A stretch of DNA of 64,000 bases, taken from the NCBI GenBank assembly GCA_016744295.1, contig JADGEQ010000025.1, positions 1 to 64,000 of the forward strand. Reading direction: 5' to 3'. The translations under genes and the position numbers were made by a program. The notes below the pieces were generated by a model. It saw only the letters and a program-made list of their open reading frames with translations. It had not been told where the DNA came from and made no database searches. Source of the DNA: Desulfobacteraceae bacterium. GTDB taxonomy: Bacteria > Desulfobacterota > Desulfobacteria > Desulfobacterales > Desulfobacteraceae. Below, in pieces: positions 56,581-64,000 of this stretch (positions are counted from its first letter, which is position 1; each line of letters begins with the position of its first letter).

Positions 56581-58066
56581 ATTTCAGAGCAGGTTTTACA
56601 TGTTTTTTGATAAGCCTGTGGGCCCGGGACTGACTGATCTTAAGTGCGCGGGCCATTTTATAGGAACTGCCTGTCTCTTCATAGGCAGCCCTGATTATTT
56701 GTGATTCAATTGTGTGAAGGGTATCATCCAACGCAAGATCCTGGGTTGAGATTTGGAAATCCCTTGTCTGGGTCGGGAAAAAACCCATGGGAAGGAGGGC
56801 TGATGTAATCTGAGACCCGGCAGTTGTCACCACCAGCATTTCAACAAGGTGCTTAAGCTCCCTGACATTGCCCGGCCATGAATACCCAATCAGATGTTCA
56901 ATTGCCTCGGGGGAAAAAGAGTGGTCAACATGGTATTGCTGATCAAATTTATTTAAAAAATACTGGCTCAGGGGAATCACGTCTTCCCGTCTTTCCGTCA
57001 GGGGCGGGATATCAATCTCCAGTGTTTTTAAACGGTAGTACAGGTCACTGCGAAATTTGCCCTGATCGACAAGTTGTGCCACGGGCTGGTTGGTTGCCGC
57101 CAGAAACCTGCATTGAACTTGCTTATAAACGCTGCCGCCCACCGGCAGATATTGTTTTTCCTCAAGCATGTGAAGCATTTTTGCCTGGAGATGTAAAGGG
57201 ATTTCCCCAACCTCATCCAGCAGCAAGGTGCCTCCCCTGGCAAGCTCAATAAGACCTGGCTTGCCTTTTGGGTCTGCTCCGGAAAAGGCGCGTGAAGCAT
57301 AACCGTAAAGCTCAGATTCCATGAGCTGATCCGGGATGGCAGCGCAATTGACGGGGATAAACGGTCCTTTTTTGTGGGGGCTTTGTTTGTGAATATATTT
57401 GGCCAGCATGGTTTTGCCAGTACCGGTCTGCCCGGTGATCAACAAGGATGCGTTGACCTTGGCCAGCCTTCTGACCAATTCGAGAATGTCGGTCATCACT
57501 TTGCTATGGGTTATAAAATCAACTTCCAGCTCTTTTTTCCGCAACACTTCCACTTCACGCTGATACCTGTATAAAAGTTTCTTGGTCAGATCCAAGTCAT
57601 TTTTGACTTGGTTGAGCATGGTCACATCCCTCAGGTTTTCCACAACCATCTCCAGCTTATTGTCATTGTCAAAAACAGGAGTGGCCGTAACCAGAAGATT
57701 CCGGCCCGTATTACTCATGGTTTCGTAGGTGGCTGTTTTCTCGGTTTTCAGGACGATGGGACCGACGGGCGGATAAAAATATCCCTGGTTGCTGGACTCG
57801 GTTACATTCTGTCCAATGATTTTCTCAGGCTGAATCCCATAATGCTTAAGGGAGGTTTTATTTACATAAACACAGGTGCCGCTTTTATCAATAACATAGA
57901 GTTCGTCATACATGTGATCAAGGATTTTAAGCAAGGTTTTTCGATCAGGATATACTTTTTTTTTAAGCCTTTTTTTTTGAGCAGATAAATCAGATGTCAT
58001 GCCAGTTTTGCCTCTATCATTAAAAATAATAACGGCAAAGATAAGCAAAAAAACATTAAAAAGCAA
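56570..58066 (-). CDS. PAS-sigma54 activator with Fis-type HTH (true start may be at an internal Met)
   Basis: PAS (LYVIDKSGTCVYVNKTSLKHYGI), GQTGTGKTMLAKYIH, TLLLDEVGEIPLHLQAKML, C-term HTH GSSYKMARALKISQSRAHRLIKKH. Confidence 0.93.
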   Translation of the reverse strand: MLFNVFLLIFAVIIFNDRGKTGMTSDLSAQKKRLKKKVYPDRKTLLKILDHMYDELYVIDKSGTCVYVNKTSLKHYGIQPEKIIGQNVTESSNQGYFYPPVGPIVLKTEKTATYETMSNTGRNLLVTATPVFDNDNKLEMVVENLRDVTMLNQVKNDLDLTKKLLYRYQREVEVLRKKELEVDFITHSKVMTDILELVRRLAKVNASLLITGQTGTGKTMLAKYIHKQSPHKKGPFIPVNCAAIPDQLMESELYGYASRAFSGADPKGKPGLIELARGGTLLLDEVGEIPLHLQAKMLHMLEEKQYLPVGGSVYKQVQCRFLAATNQPVAQLVDQGKFRSDLYYRLKTLEIDIPPLTERREDVIPLSQYFLNKFDQQYHVDHSFSPEAIEHLIGYSWPGNVRELKHLVEMLVVTTAGSQITSALLPMGFFPTQTRDFQISTQDLALDDTLHTIESQIIRAAYEETGSSYKMARALKISQSRAHRLIKKHVKPALKSSQ

Positions 58067-58201
58067 GGGATGTTCGGTTCACTTCCGATTGTTTACTGAA
58101 GACCCTGCCGTTACCAGATATTTCCTTGCACTTCAGATCTATGTCTTGCCATGGGCAGAGAAGCACTCAATATGGATTAGGGAGAACTGCTGTCAAAACG
58201 G

Positions 58202-59623
58202 TTAATGGGTTAAATGGGGGGGATAGGATTTTTTTAGTTTTCTGGACAGGGTTGACTGGCTGATGCCAAGGGCTTTTGCAGCTTTACGCTGGCTGCCATG
58301 TTTTTCAACCGCCTGTTTGAGTTTTTTTTGTTCAAAGGCACCTAACTCACCCTGATGGGTTGACGTCTCATGGGCTGAATTCATCTCATCTATATTTATT
58401 TTTGCCAGCATGGGGGGGAGGTGTCCCAGATCAATATGGTCGGTTTTTGTCATGGTGACCAGACGTCTGATAAGGTTTTCCAATTCCCTGACATTGCCGG
58501 GAAAATCATATTGGGACAACACCTGGCAGACAGGTTGGGACAGGGTCTTTTGGGTATTAAACTCCTGGTTGAACCGGTCGAGAAAAGACAGGGCCAGGGG
58601 GACAATATCCTCTGACCTTTCCAGGAGTGATGGAATCCGAATGGGCACCACATTGAGCCTAAAATAAAGATCCCGCCTGAAGCTGCCTTTTTCCACCATG
58701 TCTTCAAGATTCTGGTTGGTGGCGGCAATGATTTTTGTGTTAATTTTTATGGGGCTGGTTCCCCCCACCCGGATCAATTCCATTGTTTCCAGAAATTTTA
58801 ACAGCTTTACCTGTATGGGAAGGGGAATCTCACCGATTTCATCCAAAAAAAGCGTTCCCTGGTCTGCAGTTTCAAAAAGACCCTTTTTCCCTTTGCTGGA
58901 TGCCCCGGTAAAGGCCCCGCTCTCATGGCCGAATAATTCAGATTCAATCAAAGAGGGGGTGATGGCCGCGCAGTTCAGATCTGTAAACGGATAGTTCCTT
59001 CTCCGGGACAATTGGTGGATCAACCGGGCAATCATGGATTTACCCACACCGGATTCTCCGGTAAGAATCATGGGAACATCAAATTTAGATGCCTGGATTA
59101 CCATCTGAAGCACCTTTACCATGGCCGGACTTTTAACCACCATTTTTTCCAATTCCGTGGAGACAAGATCAATGTCTGAAAAATCCAGTCTCAACCCGGC
59201 TTCGGGAGACTCCTCGGGATAAAGGCTTTGGGCCAGCATGTTGATGTGGGAAATATCCCTGTCATTGACCATTACAAATTTAATTTGACCGGCTGAATCA
59301 AAAATAGGCACCCCGGTTGAAAGAATTTTCTTCTGGTGGCGGGTGGTCTGAATCAAAGAAATTATGGTTTTTTGCCTGAGGACAAGGAGGGAAACCGATG
59401 GTTCGTAAAACCCTGCTTTGACCAGGTCCCGGACATTTTTCCCAAGAACCTCGGCGGTCTTAAAACGAAACATGTCTTCGGTGGCCCGATTCACCATCAC
59501 CACCACCCCGTTTTTATCCACCACAAAAAGGCCGTCCTTTGAATGATCCATGATGGCGTCAAAAATCAGCTCAAAATCTTTTGGTTTCAGGGTGCTGAAA
59601 AGCCCCATTTTTTCTTTCAACAT
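58202..59623 (-). CDS. PAS-sigma54 activator with Fis-type HTH (start chosen at MLKEKMGLF; the track ORF extends to 59869)
   Basis: PAS (LFVVDKNGVVVMVNRATEDMFRF), GESGVGKSMIARLIH, ELFGHESGAFTGA, C-term GSQRKAAKALGISQSTLSRKLKK. Confidence 0.93.
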   Translation of the reverse strand: MLKEKMGLFSTLKPKDFELIFDAIMDHSKDGLFVVDKNGVVVMVNRATEDMFRFKTAEVLGKNVRDLVKAGFYEPSVSLLVLRQKTIISLIQTTRHQKKILSTGVPIFDSAGQIKFVMVNDRDISHINMLAQSLYPEESPEAGLRLDFSDIDLVSTELEKMVVKSPAMVKVLQMVIQASKFDVPMILTGESGVGKSMIARLIHQLSRRRNYPFTDLNCAAITPSLIESELFGHESGAFTGASSKGKKGLFETADQGTLFLDEIGEIPLPIQVKLLKFLETMELIRVGGTSPIKINTKIIAATNQNLEDMVEKGSFRRDLYFRLNVVPIRIPSLLERSEDIVPLALSFLDRFNQEFNTQKTLSQPVCQVLSQYDFPGNVRELENLIRRLVTMTKTDHIDLGHLPPMLAKINIDEMNSAHETSTHQGELGAFEQKKLKQAVEKHGSQRKAAKALGISQSTLSRKLKKSYPPHLTH

Positions 59624-59731
59624 GATATTGGGCGTCCTCTCCCTGGAAAAAATCGTTTTTACAAGTTTATATCCCGCTCCCCTCACTCTTGTCAAATAAT
59701 TTGGGAACAAGGGTTTTGGAAAATTAATCAA

Positions 59732-59780
59732 TGATTCAGATATGAATAGTCCATCTTTGATGTGATTCATATTTGAATCA
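59732..59780. promoter_or_regulatory. paired dyads, candidate UAS of the TRAP operon
   Basis: TGATTCA-GATA-TGAATAG (59732-59749) and TGATTCA-TATT-TGAATCA (59763-59780). Confidence 0.72.
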
Positions 59781-59911
59781 TTTTTCACAAGATAAGGCTC
59801 TTTTGTAAACAGACTTTCTTTCCAGGCAACACCATGTTTTGCCGTAATCCATTGTTTTTTCGGATACATATGCCCTGTGATCTAGGGTTTGTATATCCAT
59901 TAAAAAATCAA

Positions 59912-59927
59912 TGGCATGCTTGTTGCT
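59912..59927 (+). promoter_or_regulatory. sigma54 (-24/-12) promoter of the TRAP operon
   Basis: TGGCATG-CTTG-TTGCT, 75 bp upstream of the first ATG. Confidence 0.88.
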
Positions 59928-60001
59928 CATTTTATGGATCGTGTTATTAAATGCATGACTGACTTTCTACAATCGTTAATCTTTAATCTTAAGGAGTGTA
60001 A

Positions 60002-61015
60002 ATGATGAAGAAAAAAGTATGGTTAAAATGTGTTACAGGCTTTGCGGTAACCGCCTTGGTGCTATCTCTTTCCCTCCCGGTATCCGCCAAAACATGGAAA
60101 ATTGCTGTGGGTGATTCGGGGGGAAGCCCCCAGGAGCAAACCGGTATTAAATTTGCCCAGGTTCTGGAAAGAGAAACAAATGGCAACTACAAAGCAACTC
60201 TTTTTCTTAACGGCCAGCTGGGCAGTGAGCAGGACACGGTGAATGATTGTGCCATGGGAACCTTGGATTTTTCTCTGCTTGCCATTAATAATGTGACCCC
60301 GTTTTCTCCCACCGTTGGCAGTCTGTCTTTGCCCTATGTTATTCAGAGCATTGAAGAAGCCGAAAAACTCACCCAGGGTGAAATTGGTGCAGAATTGACC
60401 CAAAACACTATCCGGGACGCAAACGTTCGAATAATTGCCTGGACCTACACGGGATTCCGTGTTCTCACAAACTCGAAAAAACCGGTCAAAACCCTGAAAG
60501 ACTTGAAGGGTTTGGTTGTTCGTGTTCCTAAAAATGCGATTATGATTGATACCTATAAATCATGGGGCATTAATCCTACTCCCATGGCCTGGTCTGAAAC
60601 CTTTACAGCCCTTCAGCAGAAGGTTGTGGATGGTCAGGACAATCCCTATATGACCGTATGGGCAATGAAATTCTATGAAATTCAAAAATATGTAACCGCA
60701 ATTCGATACCTCTTCTCCCTTGAACCGCTTATTATTTCCGAAGATCTTTTCCAGAGCCAGTCTCCCGAGATGCAGGCAATTATTCTCAAGGCCGGAAAAG
60801 AAGCCACCCTCCACAGCGCTGCCTTCTTGAAAAAATCCGAAGACAATATCAAAAAGGAGCTTGTGAATGCGGGTATGGTCATAGATGAACCGGCAAACGG
60901 CGAAAAAGAGTGGATTGAAAAGGCCACCAAAGCCGTATGGCCCAAATATTATGATAGTATCGGCGGAAAAGACAAACTTGAAAAAATTCTAAACATGTTG
61001 GGGCGAAGTATCTAA
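60002..61015 (+). CDS. TRAP transporter substrate-binding protein (DctP family)
   Basis: Signal peptide; GTLDFSLLAINNVTPFSPTVGSLSLPYVIQSIEEAEKL; LQQKVVDGQDNPYMTVWAMKFYEIQKYVT. Confidence 0.95.
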   Translation: MMKKKVWLKCVTGFAVTALVLSLSLPVSAKTWKIAVGDSGGSPQEQTGIKFAQVLERETNGNYKATLFLNGQLGSEQDTVNDCAMGTLDFSLLAINNVTPFSPTVGSLSLPYVIQSIEEAEKLTQGEIGAELTQNTIRDANVRIIAWTYTGFRVLTNSKKPVKTLKDLKGLVVRVPKNAIMIDTYKSWGINPTPMAWSETFTALQQKVVDGQDNPYMTVWAMKFYEIQKYVTAIRYLFSLEPLIISEDLFQSQSPEMQAIILKAGKEATLHSAAFLKKSEDNIKKELVNAGMVIDEPANGEKEWIEKATKAVWPKYYDSIGGKDKLEKILNMLGRSI

Positions 61016-61132
61016 TAAATCTCGGCTGACTATTTTACGAAAAGCAACCTGTTTTAAGAAAAACAAAATGGGGATGTTCTGGGCAAAGATAGATGACAGG
61101 GCATCCTTTTTTTTTCAAGAAAAGGAAGCACC

Positions 61133-61699
61133 ATGGAACAAAGATACCGCGTTATCCTTCAGTTTCTCAATAATTTTGAGAGCTATATTTGTCAACTTTT
61201 ATTGGCGTTTTTTGTTGTATTGCTCTTTGTGCAAATCCTCCTCAGAGAATTTTTTTCCTATTCCATCTCCTGGGGGGAAGAACTGGCAACCTATCTGTTT
61301 GTCTGGTTTGTATTTTTTGGGGCCTGTTATGCCTGTCGCCTGGGTGCCCACAACAGGGTGACCTTTCAGTTCAAACTGCTGCCCCGGAAAGTTGCCCTTG
61401 GTATTGAAGCCTTCTCCGATCTGATCTGGGTCATTTTCAATTGTTATTTTATCTACCTGAGTTATACCTTTGTTTTTGTCAAAATGAATCTGTTCTGGAA
61501 GTCACAGACCATGGGCATTCCCATGAAATATTTTTATATGGTGCTGCCCCTGGCCTTTGGGTTGATGACAATTCGAGTGCTCCAACTGAACTACCTTAAA
61601 CTGATCAAGGGAATCGACATCAAGGATCCTGATGCCCTGGAGGTGGAGAAAGTCCTGGCAGAAAATAATCCTAAACCCCTAATGCAGGAGAACAATTGA
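61133..61699 (+). CDS. TRAP transporter small permease (DctQ family)
   Basis: FFSYSISWGEELATYLFVWFVFFGACYACRLGAHNRV; lies between DctP and DctM genes. Confidence 0.94.
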   Translation: MEQRYRVILQFLNNFESYICQLLLAFFVVLLFVQILLREFFSYSISWGEELATYLFVWFVFFGACYACRLGAHNRVTFQFKLLPRKVALGIEAFSDLIWVIFNCYFIYLSYTFVFVKMNLFWKSQTMGIPMKYFYMVLPLAFGLMTIRVLQLNYLKLIKGIDIKDPDALEVEKVLAENNPKPLMQENN

Positions 61700-61700
61700 T

Positions 61701-63041
61701 TTGGAAACCGCTATCGTCTTCATTCTTTTTGGCGCCTTTTTGATACTGCTCCTGCTGGGAGCACCGATTTCAATCTCTTTGGGTGTGTCTGCCGTGGCCG
61801 CCTTTCTCTACCTTGGAGACAATCCCATTAAACTGGTGCAAATTGCTTTTACCTCTGTGGGATCTTTCCCTTTGATGGCCCTGCCGGCATTTATACTGGC
61901 CGGGGCATTGATGGAGGCCGCCGGTGTTTCCAAACGTTTGGTCACCCTGGCAGAATCCTTTGCCGGGCCTATGACCGGCGGAATTTCCTGTGCCACGGTT
62001 ATCGCCTGTATGTTTTTTGGGGCCATCTCAGGTTCCGGACCGGCCACCACGGCTGCCGTGGGCATGCTCATGATCCCGGCCATGGTGAACCGGGGATACG
62101 ACAAGGGCTATGCCTCTGCCATTACAGCATCTTCCGGGGGATTGGGGGTTGTTATCCCCCCTTCAATTCCCATGGTTATTTTTGGAATATCCGGCATGGG
62201 AATCCAGGCCCCGGCGGAAGCCGTCGCCAAGTTTGGAAGCTTTCAAACCGTGTCCATTCCCAAACTTTTTGTGGCGGGTTTTTTCCCTGGCCTGGTGATA
62301 TCCATCGCACTGATGATAATGAATTATTTTTTGTGTAAAAAATATGGTTACAAGGGCCTCACAGACAGCTGGTCCTTCAGCGCCATGGGGCGGGCCTTCA
62401 GGGACGGATTTTGGGCAATCCTTGCCCCCATTGTTATCCTCGGCGGAATTTATACGGGAATGTTCACCCCCACGGAATCTGCCATCATTGCCATTTTTTA
62501 TACCCTGTTCGTGGGGCTCTTTATCCATAAAGAATTAAAGCGAAAAGAGATCATGCGAGCCCTTGAAACCACCACCTGGTTGACGGGCAGGGTGTTGCTC
62601 ATCCTCTTCACGGCAACGGTTTTCGGTCGTCTCTTGGTTGAGAATCAGATACCGGCCATTGTGGCGGAAGCCATGCTTTCATTTACCCAGAATCCCTATC
62701 TAATATGGGCCATGATTATATTTTTCCTGTTGTTTGTGGGAATGTTCATGGAAACCCTGGCCACCATCATGATTCTAACACCTGTGCTGCTGCCGATCAT
62801 GTACAACCTGGGTATAGATCCCATCCATTTTGGTATTGTTCTGGTCTGCTGCTGTGAAATTGGATTTCAGACACCACCCCTGGGAGAGAACCTGTTTATT
62901 GCCTCGGGTATTGCAGATGTCACCATTGAGGAAATATCCATCAAGGCGATCCCCTTCTCCATTGTTGCGGTTATTGCCGTTTTTCTGATTGCCTATATAC
63001 CTCAGATATCCCTCTGGCTGCCCAAATTGATGGGATATTGA
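61701..63041 (+). CDS. TRAP transporter large permease (DctM family)
   Basis: LGAPISISLGVSAVAAF...GAISGSGPATTAAVGMLMIPAMVNRGYDKGYASAITASSGGLGVVIPPSIPMVIFG. Confidence 0.97.
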   Translation: METAIVFILFGAFLILLLLGAPISISLGVSAVAAFLYLGDNPIKLVQIAFTSVGSFPLMALPAFILAGALMEAAGVSKRLVTLAESFAGPMTGGISCATVIACMFFGAISGSGPATTAAVGMLMIPAMVNRGYDKGYASAITASSGGLGVVIPPSIPMVIFGISGMGIQAPAEAVAKFGSFQTVSIPKLFVAGFFPGLVISIALMIMNYFLCKKYGYKGLTDSWSFSAMGRAFRDGFWAILAPIVILGGIYTGMFTPTESAIIAIFYTLFVGLFIHKELKRKEIMRALETTTWLTGRVLLILFTATVFGRLLVENQIPAIVAEAMLSFTQNPYLIWAMIIFFLLFVGMFMETLATIMILTPVLLPIMYNLGIDPIHFGIVLVCCCEIGFQTPPLGENLFIASGIADVTIEEISIKAIPFSIVAVIAVFLIAYIPQISLWLPKLMGY

Positions 63042-63086
63042 TACCCCTCCCCTTATTTGTTTAAATAACCCCTGAATTAAAAACTT

Positions 63087-63126
63087 GCCGGTGTCTGTAA
63101 TGGCAATTGCTATAATAGACACTGGC
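63087..63126 (+). terminator. terminator of the TRAP operon
   Basis: GCCGGTGTCT...AGACACTGGC stem followed by TTTTTATTTGTTTTTTG. Confidence 0.75.
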
Positions 63127-63155
63127 TTTTTATTTGTTTTTTGTCCCAACCCAAG

Positions 63156-63203
63156 TGATTCATATTTTCATCACTTTGATTCAAATGATTCAGCCCTGAA
63201 TGA
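63156..63203. promoter_or_regulatory. paired dyads, candidate UAS of the FAD oxidoreductase gene
   Basis: TGATTCA-TATT-TTCATCA (63156-63173) and TGATTCA-GCCC-TGAATGA (63186-63203). Confidence 0.68.
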
Positions 63204-63331
63204 AAATGAATAATTTAAAAAAAATAAGCCCATGTTGTCCACCGGAGCAATGGGGCTAACTATCTGTTTTAAAGGCGTATAATAATCTAACTCTTTCCAA
63301 AACACTATTTCTTTCACCCGTGGATACCCCC

Positions 63332-63347
63332 TGGCACAGCTGTTGCT
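63332..63347 (+). promoter_or_regulatory. sigma54 (-24/-12) promoter of the FAD oxidoreductase gene
   Basis: TGGCACA-GCTG-TTGCT, 89 bp upstream of the ATG at 63436. Confidence 0.88.
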
Positions 63348-63435
63348 ATACTCTTTTATCAATATCATTTATTTGAAATTTTAGTTTCAATTGTAAAAAT
63401 AACCTAGTTTGCATGTTTTAAAACAGGAGATATCA

Positions 63436-64000
63436 ATGACAAACACACTACCCAAACAGGCCCAGATCATCATTATCGGCGGCGGTATTGTTGGATGCAG
63501 CACAGCCTATCATTTAACCAAGGCAGGATTTAAGGATGTATTGCTTCTGGAAAGAAAGGAATTGGGATCCGGTACCACCTTTGCGGCGGCAGGACTTTTG
63601 GCCCAGCTTCGCCAGAACCAGGAGATGACCAACCTGGCCAAATATGCTGCCCAGCTTTATTCCACCCTGGGAGAAGAAACAGGGGTCAACACCGGGTTTG
63701 TAAGAACCGGTGCCATTGGTGTCTGTCAGACCGAGGACAGAAGGCTGGAATGGTTACGGGGTGCTGCCATGGCCAAGGCCTTTGGCATTGATATGCACGA
63801 GATCAGCCTGAAAGAGGCCGAGGACATGGTTCCGGGAATGAGCAGCCAGGGGCTTATTTCCGCTTTTTATCTTCCCAATGACGGCCAGGTGGATCCCATT
63901 GGCGCCACCCAGGCCCTGGCCAAGGGCGCAAAGATGGGCGGGGCCACCATCATCGAAAACTGCAAGGTGTTGGATATTGAGGTCAAAAACGGGGAAATTG
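63436..64000 (+). CDS. FAD-dependent oxidoreductase (DAO/sarcosine-dimethylglycine dehydrogenase-like), truncated by the window edge
   Basis: My translation: MTNTLPKQAQIIIIGGGIVGCSTAYHLTKAGFKDVLLLERKELGSGTTFAAAGLLAQLRQNQEMTNLAKYAAQLY... Confidence 0.9.
   Translation, partial: MTNTLPKQAQIIIIGGGIVGCSTAYHLTKAGFKDVLLLERKELGSGTTFAAAGLLAQLRQNQEMTNLAKYAAQLYSTLGEETGVNTGFVRTGAIGVCQTEDRRLEWLRGAAMAKAFGIDMHEISLKEAEDMVPGMSSQGLISAFYLPNDGQVDPIGATQALAKGAKMGGATIIENCKVLDIEVKNGEI

Noticed and set aside
1-64000. CRISPR arrays, rRNA or tRNA genes, prophage modules
   Set aside because: No regularly spaced direct repeats, no rRNA-like stretch, no convincing tRNA and no phage structural genes noticed by eye; a tRNAscan/CRISPR tool run would be needed to exclude small cases.

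Overview
This 64 kb window looks chromosomal, from a deltaproteobacterial (Desulfobacteraceae-like) anaerobe. That lineage call is inferred from gene content, not from a search. From left to right it contains: (1) a fragment of a gene-cassette (integron) array, ~1-2617, all on the minus strand: glyoxalase-fold cassette, FRG-domain cassette and HigBA toxin-antitoxin cassette, separated by recognisable attC sites, with no integrase visible; (2) a housekeeping block: DHH phosphoesterase, YbbP/YbbA/TesA-like cluster, flavodoxin-ferredoxin, CvfB-like, SDR, MBL hydrolase, DUF1641 + SQR-like flavoprotein, MCP + cache protein, PPOX protein; (3) a FadR-type regulator, an uncharacterised glycyl-radical enzyme and its activase; (4) a PAS-HisKA protein without an ATPase domain, an SBP, an MFS transporter and a frameshifted K+ channel/TrkA-N gene; (5) a flagellar hook/filament locus (fliD, flgD, flgE, flgN-like, flgK, flgL, fliC) with very large proteins that share inserted modules, next to a degenerate IS481-type protein; (6) an anti-sigma / heavy-metal-sensor-like / ECF sigma operon; (7) a purine/one-carbon catabolic region (AKR, FchA-like, FtcD-like, cyclase family, NCS1 permease, adenine deaminase), two PAS-sigma54 activators, a TRAP transporter and a truncated FAD-dependent oxidoreductase. 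The strongest candidate for an undescribed system is the regulatory wiring of block 7. Three sigma54 (-24/-12) promoters are readable. Two of them (TRAP operon and FAD oxidoreductase) carry paired TGATTCA-N4-TGAATCA dyads at nearly identical spacing. The adenine deaminase promoter instead carries paired AAGTC-N6-GACTT dyads. Family calls come from motif recognition in the supplied translations. No database search was run.
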